Below are positions 16,052-24,664 of a stretch of 50,203 bases of DNA, piece after piece (positions within the stretch are counted from its first letter, which is position 1; every line of letters begins with the position of its first letter). The notes under the pieces are model-generated. The model did no database searches. It saw nothing but the letters and a program-made list of their open reading frames with translations, and was not told the origin of the DNA. The stretch is taken from the NCBI GenBank assembly GCA_947447625.1, contig CANFKS010000017.1:1-50203 (forward strand). The letters are read 5' to 3'. The position numbers and the translations under genes are program-made. This stretch comes from Rhodospirillales bacterium. Lineage in GTDB: Bacteria > Pseudomonadota > Alphaproteobacteria > Acetobacterales > Acetobacteraceae.

Positions 16052-16825
16052 TCAGGCGGTGACGTCGACGTTGATGGATGTCGGATCGAAGCCACGATTG
16101 GCGCGCAGGAGTTGCTGCGAGTAGGGATGGGTGACACGACCTTCAGCGAGTTCGGTCGCTGTTGTCATTTCCAGCAGCTGGCCCCGGCTCATGACGCCGA
16201 TGCGGTCGCAGATATGGGCGATCACGGCGAGGTCGTGGCTCACCATCAGCATGGTCAGTCCGTGCTCGCGGCGCAGGCGGGTGAGCAGGTTGAGGATTTC
16301 GGCCTGGACGGACACGTCGAGCGCGCTGGTTGGCTCATCGAGCAGCAGAACCTTGGGCTTGAGGATGAGGGCGCGGGCGATGGCGACGCGCTGGCGCTGG
16401 CCGCCGGAGAGTTGGTGTGGGTAGCGGAAGCGATGCTCCCGGCCAAGGCCGACCTCGGTGAGGGCGTTGATGATGCGCTGCTCGGCGTCACCCAGGTTGT
16501 GGATCGCGATCGGGGCGGCCAGCGTCTGGTCGATGGTCTGGTTGGGATGGAGCGATCCGTAGGGGTCCTGGAAGACCATCTGCGCAAATTTGCGGCTGGC
16601 GCGCGGCCGCTTGTTCGGCATTTCCTGGCCGTTGATGAAGATGCGCCCCTCGGCATGCGGGATCAGGCCGGCGACGGCGCGCATGACGGTGGATTTGCCG
16701 GAGCCGGATTCGCCGACAAGGCCGAGCGCCTCGCCGGGCGGTATGTGCAGCGAGATATCGCGCACCGCGCGGACCGTGGTGGCGCCGCTGCCATAGGTGA
16801 CAGAAACGTTTTCGATGCGGATCAC
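16052..16825 (-). CDS. Oligopeptide-type ABC transporter ATP-binding protein (DppF/OppF-like)
   Basis: 257 residues from GTG 16825, which overlaps the TGA of the upstream ATPase (GTGA). The longer frame to 16864 would start inside that gene. Walker A is GESGSGKST (38–46), with Q-loop MVFQDPYGSLHP, signature LSGGQRQRVAIARAL, Walker B VLLLDEPTSALD and the switch His in VSHDL. The C-terminal THPYSQQLLRA segment is typical of the OppF/DppF group. It powers the permease pair encoded just upstream. Confidence 0.95.
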   Translation of the reverse strand: MIRIENVSVTYGSGATTVRAVRDISLHIPPGEALGLVGESGSGKSTVMRAVAGLIPHAEGRIFINGQEMPNKRPRASRKFAQMVFQDPYGSLHPNQTIDQTLAAPIAIHNLGDAEQRIINALTEVGLGREHRFRYPHQLSGGQRQRVAIARALILKPKVLLLDEPTSALDVSVQAEILNLLTRLRREHGLTMLMVSHDLAVIAHICDRIGVMSRGQLLEMTTATELAEGRVTHPYSQQLLRANRGFDPTSINVDVTA

Positions 16826-17688
16826 GTCGCAGCTCCCAAGGCGGCGGGCAGGTCGGCGAGCCACGCTGGGTCCCGCTGCAACTGGGGCAGTTCGTCGCGC
16901 CGCCGGCCGAGTTCGGGCAGCGCGGCGAGCAGGCCGCGGGTATAGGGGTGCTGCGCTTCATGGAGCTTGCCGGCGTCGCACACCTCGACGATCTGGCCGG
17001 CGTACATGACGAGCACACGGTCACAGAACGACGAAACCAAATGCAGGTTGTGGCTGATCAGGATCAGCCCCATGCCGCGGCTTTTCACCATCTCGTCCAT
17101 AATCGCCAGAACCTGTTGCTGGACGGAGACGTCAAGCGCGGAGGTTGGCTCGTCGGCGATCAGGATGTCGGGGCCAGCGATCAGCATCATGGCGATCATG
17201 ACGCGCTGGCCCATGCCACCGGAGAGCTGATGCGGATACTGGTGGTAGACCCGCTCGGGGTCCCGGATATGCACGGCTTCGAGCATTTCGAGCGCGGCCT
17301 TGCGCGCTTCGGCCTTGCTGCTGCGAAAATGGTGTCGGTGGGTCTCGGCGATCTGCTTGCCGACTGACATCACCGGGTCGAGCGAGAATTTGGGATCCTG
17401 CAATACCATCGCGATGCGCTTGCCGCGCAGGCGGCGGAATCCGGCTTCGTCCAGCGCGGTCAGGTCGCTGTCGCCGAGGCGGAGTTCGTCGGCCTCGACG
17501 CGGCCAGGCTTGGCGATAAGGCCCATGATGGCGCGCCCGGTGGTGGATTTGCCGGAGCCGGATTCGCCGACGATGCCGAGGCGTTCGCGGCCAAGCTTGA
17601 ACGAGACATTACGAACGGCTCGGAAGTCGCCGTCGTCGCCGGGGTAGACCACGCGCAGATTGCGGACGGACAGCAGTGTCTCGGTCAT
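16822..17688 (-). CDS. Oligopeptide-type ABC transporter ATP-binding protein (DppD/OppD-like)
   Basis: 288 residues from ATG 17688, overlapping the permease stop (ATGA). Walker A is GESGSGKST (41–49), with Q-loop MVLQDPKFSLDPV, signature LSGGMGQRVMIAMML, Walker B ILIADEPTSALD and the switch His in ISHNL. The tail HPYTRGLLAALPEL is typical of the OppD/DppD group, but the cysteines that bind an Fe-S cluster in some relatives are not apparent. It pairs with the following ATPase as a heterodimer. Confidence 0.95.
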   Translation of the reverse strand: MTETLLSVRNLRVVYPGDDGDFRAVRNVSFKLGRERLGIVGESGSGKSTTGRAIMGLIAKPGRVEADELRLGDSDLTALDEAGFRRLRGKRIAMVLQDPKFSLDPVMSVGKQIAETHRHHFRSSKAEARKAALEMLEAVHIRDPERVYHQYPHQLSGGMGQRVMIAMMLIAGPDILIADEPTSALDVSVQQQVLAIMDEMVKSRGMGLILISHNLHLVSSFCDRVLVMYAGQIVEVCDAGKLHEAQHPYTRGLLAALPELGRRRDELPQLQRDPAWLADLPAALGAAT

Positions 17689-18614
17689 CCGGAGCGAGCC
17701 TCCGAAATATCGCGCAGGCCGTCGCCGAGGAGATTGAAGCCGAGGCTGACGAGAAAGATCGCCATGCCCGGGATCGTCGCCACCCACCATTGGTCCAGCA
17801 GAACAGCGCGGCCGGTCGAGACCATGGCACCCCATTCCGGAAGCGGCGGCTGTGCGCCGAGGCCAAGGAAGCCGAGGCCGGCGGCGGTGAGAATGATGCC
17901 GGCCATGTCCAGGGTAAGGCGGATGATCACCGAGGGCAGGCAGAGCGGCATGATCTGAGTGAGCAGGATGCGAAAGGACGACGCACCCTGGAGCTGCGCG
18001 GCCTCGATGAATTCGGCATGGCGGCGGGTCATGGTTTCGGCGCGGGCGAGCCGCGCGTAGGGCGGCCAGGCGGTCAGCGAAATGGCGATCACCGCGTTCT
18101 CGATGCCCGGGCCAAGGGCTGCGGCGAAGGCGAGAGCAAGAACGAGGCGGGGGAAGGCGAGGAAGATGTCGGTGATGCGCATCAGCACGCTGTCGATCCA
18201 GCCGCCAAAATAGCCGGCCGGCAGGCCGATGCAGAGGCCGACCGGGAGCACGATGATGCTGACCAGACCAACGATGGTGAGGGTCACGCGGCTGCCGAAG
18301 ACAACGCGGGCATAGATGTCACGGCCGAGTTCATCGGTGCCAAAGGGGTGCGCCCAGCTCATGTCCTGCAGCCGGTCCTCGAGGACCTGGGTGAAGGCAA
18401 GATCATGATTGGCAAAGAGGGGGGCGCAGATTGCAACCAGGACCAGGGCGGAGACGATGATCAGGCCCGTCATCGCCGGGCCGTTGCGACGGAAGCCGAG
18501 CCAGCCGCGGTACCACCGTCCAAGGCGGGCCTGGCCTCGGCTGAGGGGGGCGGGCTCCAACAGCCATCCGCGCCAGCCGGTGGGGGCGCCGGTGCGCAGC
18601 GGGGAGTTACTCAT
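17685..18614 (-). CDS. Oligopeptide-type ABC transporter permease (DppC/OppC-like)
   Basis: 309 residues. The N-terminus is cytoplasmic, followed by about six membrane segments. The OppC/DppC hallmark HPFGTDELGRDIYARVVFGSRVTL follows the first periplasmic loop (about residues 92–115), and the coupling-helix (EAA-like) region is EFIEAAQLQGASSFRILLTQIMP. It overlaps dppB-like and dppD-like neighbours by 4 bases each, so the importer genes are translationally coupled. Confidence 0.95.
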   Translation of the reverse strand: MSNSPLRTGAPTGWRGWLLEPAPLSRGQARLGRWYRGWLGFRRNGPAMTGLIIVSALVLVAICAPLFANHDLAFTQVLEDRLQDMSWAHPFGTDELGRDIYARVVFGSRVTLTIVGLVSIIVLPVGLCIGLPAGYFGGWIDSVLMRITDIFLAFPRLVLALAFAAALGPGIENAVIAISLTAWPPYARLARAETMTRRHAEFIEAAQLQGASSFRILLTQIMPLCLPSVIIRLTLDMAGIILTAAGLGFLGLGAQPPLPEWGAMVSTGRAVLLDQWWVATIPGMAIFLVSLGFNLLGDGLRDISEARSG

Positions 18615-19690
18615 TTGCGCGCCCGGGCGCGCGGATCAACCAGAGTATAGATCACGTCCGAAACCATATTGAGTATGATATAGATCACGCCGATCAGCAC
18701 AGTGCCGCCAACGACGGCGTTCAGATCGGCGGCAAACAGGGAGTTTTTCATGTAAAGGCCGAGGCCAGGCCAGGCGAACACGGTCTCGGTCAGGACGGCG
18801 CCTTCGAGGAGGCTGCCGAATGTGAGCGCGATGACTGTGATGAGCTGGACCCAGACATTGCCGAGGGCATGGACCCAGACGACGCGGAACGGCGACAGGC
18901 CCTTGGCGAGCGTGGCGAGCACGTATTCCTGGCGCAACTGGGTGAGCATGAAACTGCGCGTCATCCGCGCGACATAGGCAAGCGAGAGGTAGCCCAGGAT
19001 GGAACCGGGTAGAATGAGATGGGAGATTGCATTCCAGAAGGTCTCGTATTCCCCGGCTATCAGGCTGTCGATCGTGATCATGCCGGTGACGGTGGGCACG
19101 AGATCATCGAAGGAGATATCGATGCGGCCAGGGCCTTCGACCCAGCCGAGCTTGGCGTAGAAGATCAGAAGGCCGACGAGGCCGAGCCAGAAAACCGGCA
19201 TCGAATAACCGAGCAGCGAGCCGTAGCGCACGACCTGATCGGGCCAGCGCCCGTTATGCGTGGCGGCGACGACGCCGAGGGGAATGCCAAGGCAGACACC
19301 GACGATAAGCGCCGAGACCGACAACTCCAGAGTGGCGGGGAAGACACGCAGCAAGTCCGACAGCACCGGATGGGCCGTCATCAGCGAGGTGCCGAACTCG
19401 CCGTGAAGGATTTTCTTGAGGTAGATGAAGTATTGTTCGTAGATCGGCCGATCGAGGTTCATCTCCTTGAAGACACGTTCGTAGGTGCTGCGTGTCGCTT
19501 TGTCGCCGACAACGGCGAGCACCGGATCGATAGGGATCACCCGACCGATGACGAACGTCACGCAGGTCAGGCCGAGAAAGGTCAGGCTTACCGATCCAAG
19601 CAGGCCGGCGACCTGGCGGACGAGCCCGGCGAAACGCCGGACCCATCCGTTCGGTGCCGCAATCGGCGTCTCGGCCGTCACTGCGCTCAC
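18611..19690 (-). CDS. Oligopeptide-type ABC transporter permease (DppB/OppB-like)
   Basis: 359 residues, six or more membrane segments. The first helix starts near residue 30 (LLGSVSLTFLGLTCVTFVIGRVIPIDPV), the coupling-helix region is VLATLAKGLSPFRVVWVHALGN, and the conserved end is LTETVFAWPGLGLYMKNSL. An extended cytoplasmic N-terminus of about 25 residues is a small oddity. It lies 5 bases after the binding-protein gene and overlaps the DppC-like gene. Confidence 0.95.
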   Translation of the reverse strand: MSAVTAETPIAAPNGWVRRFAGLVRQVAGLLGSVSLTFLGLTCVTFVIGRVIPIDPVLAVVGDKATRSTYERVFKEMNLDRPIYEQYFIYLKKILHGEFGTSLMTAHPVLSDLLRVFPATLELSVSALIVGVCLGIPLGVVAATHNGRWPDQVVRYGSLLGYSMPVFWLGLVGLLIFYAKLGWVEGPGRIDISFDDLVPTVTGMITIDSLIAGEYETFWNAISHLILPGSILGYLSLAYVARMTRSFMLTQLRQEYVLATLAKGLSPFRVVWVHALGNVWVQLITVIALTFGSLLEGAVLTETVFAWPGLGLYMKNSLFAADLNAVVGGTVLIGVIYIILNMVSDVIYTLVDPRARARK

Positions 19691-19695
19691 GCCGT

Positions 19696-21285
19696 CTAGG
19701 ACTTCGTGACAGTGCGGAAGAAGTAGGTGTCTTCCACGATGCCAGGCTTGTAGCCGCTCACGTTCTTGCGCGACGCAACCGGGGTAAGCGGCTGGAACAT
19801 CAGGATGTAGGGGCCCTGGTCCGTGATCCGTTTGATGAGCTCGGCATAAAGCACATCACGCTTCTTCGGATCGGTCTCCTTCACCGCGGCCATCGTCATG
19901 GCGTTCGACTGTTCGTCGAAGTAGCGGTTGCGCCAGGCGAGCGGCTTCGGCTTGTCGTCCGCATTGTCATCGTTCAGCGCGAAGACGCCGGCGTTGGTGT
20001 GCGGGTCGAGATAGTCGGGCGTCCAGCTGATCAGCGTCATCTGATGGCGGCGGGCACGCAGATCAGTGATGACCTGCTTGGCATCGCCGGTGACGATGTT
20101 CACCTTGATGCCGGCCAGGCCCATGGTCTGCTGCATGGACTGGGCGATCTCGGTGAGCGGCGAGAGGTTCTTGCACTGCAGCTTGATCTCGAAGCCGTTG
20201 GGGTAGCCGGCTTCAGCGAGGAGTGCCTTGGCTTTGGCGACATCAAGCTTATAGGGCTTGTAGTCGATGTAGCTGGGGAAGCCCTTGGGCAGGAAGGTCT
20301 GGTTGACGATGTACGAACCCTTGAGGAACGTGTTCACCATGCCGTCGTAATCCACGAGGTAGCGCAACGCGGAGCGCACCTTCGGGTTCTTGAGCCGTTC
20401 GTCACCGAGGTTGAGGTTGGTGTACCACGTGCCCGAGTAGGCAAAGGTATCGACCTTGATATCCTTGGCGGTTGCCACAGCCTTCAACTGGTCGGACTGC
20501 AGCGTCCAGGCCATATCGACGTCGCCCTTCTCGAGCATCAGGCGCTGCGTCGCGGGTTCGGGGACGTGACGGATGATGACGCGCTTGGTCTTGACCGGGA
20601 GGTGGAAGCCCGGGTTGGCTTCAAGGGTGACCGATTCGTTGGCCTTCCAGGAGACCAGTTTGTACGCGCCGGACGTCGCGGAGTGCGTCTTCAGCCATTC
20701 GTTGCCGAAATCGCCGTTCTTCTCGTTGGCAAGCGCCACTTTCTTCTCGACCACGGAGCCGGCGGTGGTGGCCATCAGGTTCAGCACCATGACGGGCGAG
20801 TAATCCTCAGTGATCTTGAACTGCAGCGTGTTGGCATCGATTGCCTTCACGAGGTCCTTGACGTTGTCCTTTTTCCAGCCGAGCTGGTTGAAGAGGAAGG
20901 CCGGATTTTTGTCCATCAGCACGACGCGCTGCAACGACCAGGCGACGTCCTCGGCGGTCACGACGGCGCCGCTCTCGAACTTCTGGTTGGCGCGCAGCTT
21001 GAAGGTGAAGGTCTTGTTGTCCTTGCCGACTTCCCAGCTCTGGGCCATGGCGCCGACGAGCTTGCTCAGGTCCTCGGCCTCGTAGCGCACGAGACGATCA
21101 TAAACGTTGGAGACCACGATCTGGCCGGAGACTTCGTATTCCTCACCCGGATCGAGCGTGATGATGTCGTCGATCTGCGAGGCAATGACGATCGTATCCT
21201 TCGGGGTGGCCGCATTGGCCTCGTACCCGGCAAGAAGGGTCGAAAGCGTCGTAGCCGACGCCATGAAAGTCCGCCGATTCAGCAT
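19696..21285 (-). CDS. Peptide/nickel-type ABC transporter substrate-binding protein (second)
   Basis: 529 residues; first gene of the importer operon. The N-terminus MLNRRTFMASATTLSTLLAG has a twin-arginine-like motif, suggesting Tat export. The SBP_bac_5 fold follows: DIITLDPGEEYEVSGQIVVSNVYDRLV, LRANQKFESGAVVTAEDVAWSL, SATSGAYKLVSW, and NPKVRSALRYLVDYDGMV. AGGAGG lies 6 bases before the ATG, the strongest ribosome site in the operon. The closeness of this gene to the permease genes makes it the primary receptor; the ligand is unknown. Confidence 0.93.
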   Translation of the reverse strand: MLNRRTFMASATTLSTLLAGYEANAATPKDTIVIASQIDDIITLDPGEEYEVSGQIVVSNVYDRLVRYEAEDLSKLVGAMAQSWEVGKDNKTFTFKLRANQKFESGAVVTAEDVAWSLQRVVLMDKNPAFLFNQLGWKKDNVKDLVKAIDANTLQFKITEDYSPVMVLNLMATTAGSVVEKKVALANEKNGDFGNEWLKTHSATSGAYKLVSWKANESVTLEANPGFHLPVKTKRVIIRHVPEPATQRLMLEKGDVDMAWTLQSDQLKAVATAKDIKVDTFAYSGTWYTNLNLGDERLKNPKVRSALRYLVDYDGMVNTFLKGSYIVNQTFLPKGFPSYIDYKPYKLDVAKAKALLAEAGYPNGFEIKLQCKNLSPLTEIAQSMQQTMGLAGIKVNIVTGDAKQVITDLRARRHQMTLISWTPDYLDPHTNAGVFALNDDNADDKPKPLAWRNRYFDEQSNAMTMAAVKETDPKKRDVLYAELIKRITDQGPYILMFQPLTPVASRKNVSGYKPGIVEDTYFFRTVTKS

Positions 21286-21450
21286 GCAAGCCTCCTAATA
21301 ATTGGTATGTGGTGGACACACGCTACCCTTGCGTTCAAGGAATGCAATCCCCCCAAGCGTCCTGACTTGTGAAATCCCATGGCCCTTGCGTTGTCTCTGT
21401 CGGCGCAGGGCGATACCCTGCGGGCAATCACAGGATGAGACGGAGGAAAC

Positions 21451-22071
21451 ATGGCGCTCAAAATCTACGGGATTCCGCGTTCACGCGGCATCAGGAACAT
21501 CTGGATGGCCTACGAACTCGGCATCGATTTCGAACTCGTCGAGGTCGCACCGGGCGAGTCGGGCAGCCGCAAGCCCGAATACATGGCGATCAACCCAAAC
21601 GGGCATGTCCCGTTCATCGACGATGACGGGCTGGTGCTTTGGGAATCGATGGCCATCAACCTCTATCTCGCGCGCAAGCATGGCGGCCCGGTCGCGCCGC
21701 AAAATGTGGGCGAGGAGGGCCAAACGATGGCCTGGACGGCATGGGCGTTGACCGGGGTTGAGCCGCATGCGGCGCAGATCATGTACAACGCCTCGATGCT
21801 GCCAGAGCCCGAGCGTGATCCGGCGAAGGTGACGGCCGGGCTTGCGGCCATCGTGGCACCGCTTGCGGTGCTGGAGGCGGCCCTTGCAAAGGGCGGCGGC
21901 TATCTGGTTGGCGGGCGCTTCACGGCAGCCGACCTCAATGTCTACGGTGCGGTGTTCTATCTCCGTTTTGCACCGCAGGCGCTGGCCGGCAAGCCCGCCA
22001 TCGCTGCATGGATGGAAGCCTGCCGGGCGCGGCCGGCGGCGCAGAAGGCCTTCGCGCTGCGTGGAGAGTGA
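21451..22071 (+). CDS. Glutathione S-transferase family protein
   Basis: 206 residues. A thioredoxin-like N-domain (MALKIYGIPRSRGIRNIWMA, then NPNGHVPFIDDDGLVLWESMAINLYLA, where the cis-Pro and ES glutathione motif are visible) is followed by a helical C-domain with VGGRFTAADLNVYGAVFYLRF. Catalysis would use a Ser or backbone near PRSRG; no catalytic Cys is present there. GGAGG lies 5 bases before the ATG. It is divergent from the importer operon and 15 bases before the next gene, so those two may be co-transcribed. The substrate is unknown. Confidence 0.9.
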   Translation: MALKIYGIPRSRGIRNIWMAYELGIDFELVEVAPGESGSRKPEYMAINPNGHVPFIDDDGLVLWESMAINLYLARKHGGPVAPQNVGEEGQTMAWTAWALTGVEPHAAQIMYNASMLPEPERDPAKVTAGLAAIVAPLAVLEAALAKGGGYLVGGRFTAADLNVYGAVFYLRFAPQALAGKPAIAAWMEACRARPAAQKAFALRGE

Positions 22072-22086
22072 TCCTGGCGGCTTGAT

Positions 22087-22992
22087 ATGACCGCCATCAG
22101 GGCCGCAGGCGAGGCGGCGGTGCGGCGGCGCGCGATATTATGCGTGCTGGCCGCATCGGCGGCCTTCTCGCTGGTTGGCGCCCTGATCAAGATGGTCGGG
22201 CCCGAGGTACCGGCGGTCGAGAGTGCGCTGGTCCGCGGGGCGATCATGGGCGTGATCATGTTCGAACTGCTGCGCCGTAAAAATGGCGGGCGGGTCGTGT
22301 GGCGCACACGGCGGCCATGGAGCCACCTGATGCGCACGCTCTGCGGTTTCTTTGGGATGGTGTCCGCCTATTACGGCTATACCCATTTGCCACTCGCTGC
22401 CAACACGGCGCTCGGATTTGCGATGCCGCTGGTGTTGACGGCGTTGTGCGGTCCGTTTCTCGGCGAGCGGGTGGGCTGGCAGCGCGGCGGGGCGGTGATC
22501 GCCGGGATGGTCGGGGTGTTGATCATGGTGCGGCCCTGGAATGTCACCGACACGGCGCTGCCGTTGTGGCCGGTGGCGATCGTGCTGGGGGGCGTCGTGG
22601 CCTGGGCCGGGGCGATGATCAGCATCCGACGGCTGGGCATGCAGGGCGAGAGTAACGAGGCAATCCTGCTCTACTACTCGCTCGGCAGCGTCATCCTCGC
22701 AACCGGCTTCGTGATCCCGGTATGGGTCACGCCCTCGCCGCTGGCGCTGGCCGGGATGGTAGGCGCAGCCTTGATTTCGACAGGTGCGCAACTGCTGATG
22801 ACGGAGGGGTATCGCACCGGGGAGGCCACAGTGGTGGCGCCCTTCGAATACGGCGCCATTCTCTACACGACGCTGCTCGGCCTGCTGCTATGGGGCGAAA
22901 TCCCGGACCGGTGGAGTTGGGTCGGTATCGTTATCATCATGGCATCGGGCTTGTACGTCTGGCGCACCGAGACGCGGGTGGCTGCGCAGTAG
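22087..22992 (+). CDS. EamA/DMT-superfamily permease
   Basis: 301 residues with about ten membrane helices in two EamA halves (first half ending MVSAYYGYTHLPLAANTALGFAMPL, second half GAQLLMTEGYRTGEATVVAPFEYGAILYTTLLG). Such permeases export amino acids, nucleosides or other metabolites at the inner membrane; specificity cannot be told. It starts 15 bases after the GST-like gene, and a strong hairpin with a T-run follows its stop. Confidence 0.92.
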   Translation: MTAIRAAGEAAVRRRAILCVLAASAAFSLVGALIKMVGPEVPAVESALVRGAIMGVIMFELLRRKNGGRVVWRTRRPWSHLMRTLCGFFGMVSAYYGYTHLPLAANTALGFAMPLVLTALCGPFLGERVGWQRGGAVIAGMVGVLIMVRPWNVTDTALPLWPVAIVLGGVVAWAGAMISIRRLGMQGESNEAILLYYSLGSVILATGFVIPVWVTPSPLALAGMVGAALISTGAQLLMTEGYRTGEATVVAPFEYGAILYTTLLGLLLWGEIPDRWSWVGIVIIMASGLYVWRTETRVAAQ

Positions 22993-23014
22993 GGCCGGCC
23001 TTGCGGCCGGCCCT
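22991..23014 (+). terminator. Intrinsic terminator after the DMT permease
   Basis: AGGGCCGGCC (22991–23000), loop ttgc, and its exact complement GGCCGGCCCT (23005–23014) form a 10-bp GC-rich stem running into ttc on the plus strand. The opposite strand has no T-run, so it mainly serves the plus-strand gene, though the convergent gene ends only 13 bases away. Confidence 0.75.
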
Positions 23015-23026
23015 TTCGTCCGACAG

Positions 23027-24598
23027 TTACGCCGGCCGTACGTTCCACGGGTAAGGGGCGGCGCCCTGCATGACTCCCGTGATCGACTTGCGATAGGCCG
23101 TCTTGCCGAACCACTGGCCGACCGGGATGAAGGGCAGTTGGTCCATCGCGAGTTTCGCCAATTCCTGCGCGAGTTGTTTCTGACGCCCGGCATCCGGGGC
23201 ATCGAGCCAATCCTGGACGAGTTGTTCGGCATTGGCGTTCTCCCACCAGCCAAACCAGCCCGCCGCACCCTGGCCGCGAATGATGCCCGAAGTCGCCGGA
23301 TTGATGTAGGCCGAGGCCGGACCGTAGGTGTGAAAGGCGCTCCAGCCGCCCTTCTCGACCGTCTCGCGGTTGGCGCGGCGTTGGATGACGGTGCCCCAGT
23401 CGGTTTCGACCAGTTCGACGTTCATGCCGATCTTCTTCATCGTATCCGCAGTCACCACGCCGAGCGGGTGGATGACGGCAAAGTCGGTCGGGTTGATGAC
23501 AACTGCCTTCTGGCCGCTATAGCCGGCCTCCCTGAGCATCTTCTTCGCCGCCTCGATATCCCCGGGCATGGCGGCAGGGAGTTCGGTTTCAAACGGCGTT
23601 GCGCAGGGAAACGTCGAACGGCAGAGCCGCCACAGCGACTGGTCGTCGCCGAAGGTGGCCCGCATGTAGTCTTCCTGGTTGACCGCCGTGCGCAAGGCCC
23701 GGCGGATCCGAACGTCGTTGAACGGCGCCTGCAGATGGTTCAGCCGGATAAACGAGAGGCGGCCCTGCGGGTTGTCGATTTCGAGCGCGATGTTGCGGTC
23801 TTTTGCCAGGCTCGGCAGCAGGTCCGACAGCGGCTGCTCCCACCAGTCGACCTCGCCGTTCTGCAACGCGGCGGAGGCCGTGGCAGCGTCGGGAATGATG
23901 CGCCACTCGATACGCGGGAAATGGGCAATTTTGGCGCCGGTGCCCCAGACCGGAGCCTCCTGGCGCGGCACATAGGCCTCGTTCTTTTCGTAGACAACGC
24001 GGCTGCCGGTGACGAATTCGTTGGCAACGAACTTGTAGGGGCCAGAGCCCATCATCTCCGTCACTTGCGTGTTCGGGTCGGTTTTCGCCAGCCGCTCAGG
24101 CATGATGAAGGGCAGCGAGCTGTCCGGCTTGCCAATGGCACTGAGCAGGAGCGGGAAGGGCTTTTTGAGTTTGATCTCGATGGTCTTGTCGTCGCGGGCG
24201 CCGTAGCTTTCGACCGCCTTGTCCATAAGTTGGCCAAACGGCTCCTTTTTCGCCCAGCGGGCGATCGAGGCCGCGGCGTCGCGGGCCAGCACCGGGGAAC
24301 CGTCATGGAATTTCAACCCGTCGCGCAGGCCGATATGCCACGTCCGTCCGTCCGCCGAGACCTCGGCGCCCGAGGCCATCTGCGGCTTCGGTACCCCATC
24401 GGCACCGGCGGAATAGAGCGTGTCGAAGACATAGTAGGCGTGATTGCAGGTCACGATCGCAGTCGTCAGGATCGGATCGAGCAATGTCAGATTGGCCTGC
24501 GGCACAAAGCGCAGCGTGGCCGTCTTGGCCGGCTGGGCTATGGCAGGTGCCGCAATTGCGGTGGCCGCGGCGGATTTCAGAAAGGTCCGGCGTTTCAT
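23027..24598 (-). CDS. Peptide/nickel-type ABC transporter substrate-binding protein (third)
   Basis: 523 residues with a twin-arginine signal (MKRRTFLKSAAATAIAAPAIA). The SBP_bac_5 core is clear: LTLLDPILTTAIVTCNHAYYVFDTL, LRDGLKFHDGSPVLARDAAASI, MMGSGPYKFVANEF, and DVRIRRALRTAVNQEDYM. No permease or ATPase genes adjoin it, so it may feed the importer encoded at 16052–19690. It lies 66 bases downstream of an enolase-superfamily gene on the same strand. GGGAG lies 8 bases before the ATG. Confidence 0.92.
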   Translation of the reverse strand: MKRRTFLKSAAATAIAAPAIAQPAKTATLRFVPQANLTLLDPILTTAIVTCNHAYYVFDTLYSAGADGVPKPQMASGAEVSADGRTWHIGLRDGLKFHDGSPVLARDAAASIARWAKKEPFGQLMDKAVESYGARDDKTIEIKLKKPFPLLLSAIGKPDSSLPFIMPERLAKTDPNTQVTEMMGSGPYKFVANEFVTGSRVVYEKNEAYVPRQEAPVWGTGAKIAHFPRIEWRIIPDAATASAALQNGEVDWWEQPLSDLLPSLAKDRNIALEIDNPQGRLSFIRLNHLQAPFNDVRIRRALRTAVNQEDYMRATFGDDQSLWRLCRSTFPCATPFETELPAAMPGDIEAAKKMLREAGYSGQKAVVINPTDFAVIHPLGVVTADTMKKIGMNVELVETDWGTVIQRRANRETVEKGGWSAFHTYGPASAYINPATSGIIRGQGAAGWFGWWENANAEQLVQDWLDAPDAGRQKQLAQELAKLAMDQLPFIPVGQWFGKTAYRKSITGVMQGAAPYPWNVRPA

Positions 24599-24664
24599 TC
24601 TTATACTCCCCTATAACTCAATCAGGAGCCTAGTCCCGTTCCTGCTTGACTGCGAAGCGATTAA

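Noticed and set aside
19654-21372. 572-codon plus-strand frame opposite a binding-protein gene
   Set aside because: Antisense shadow caused by GC-rich codon bias; low-complexity Val/Gly/Asp/His sequence with no family.
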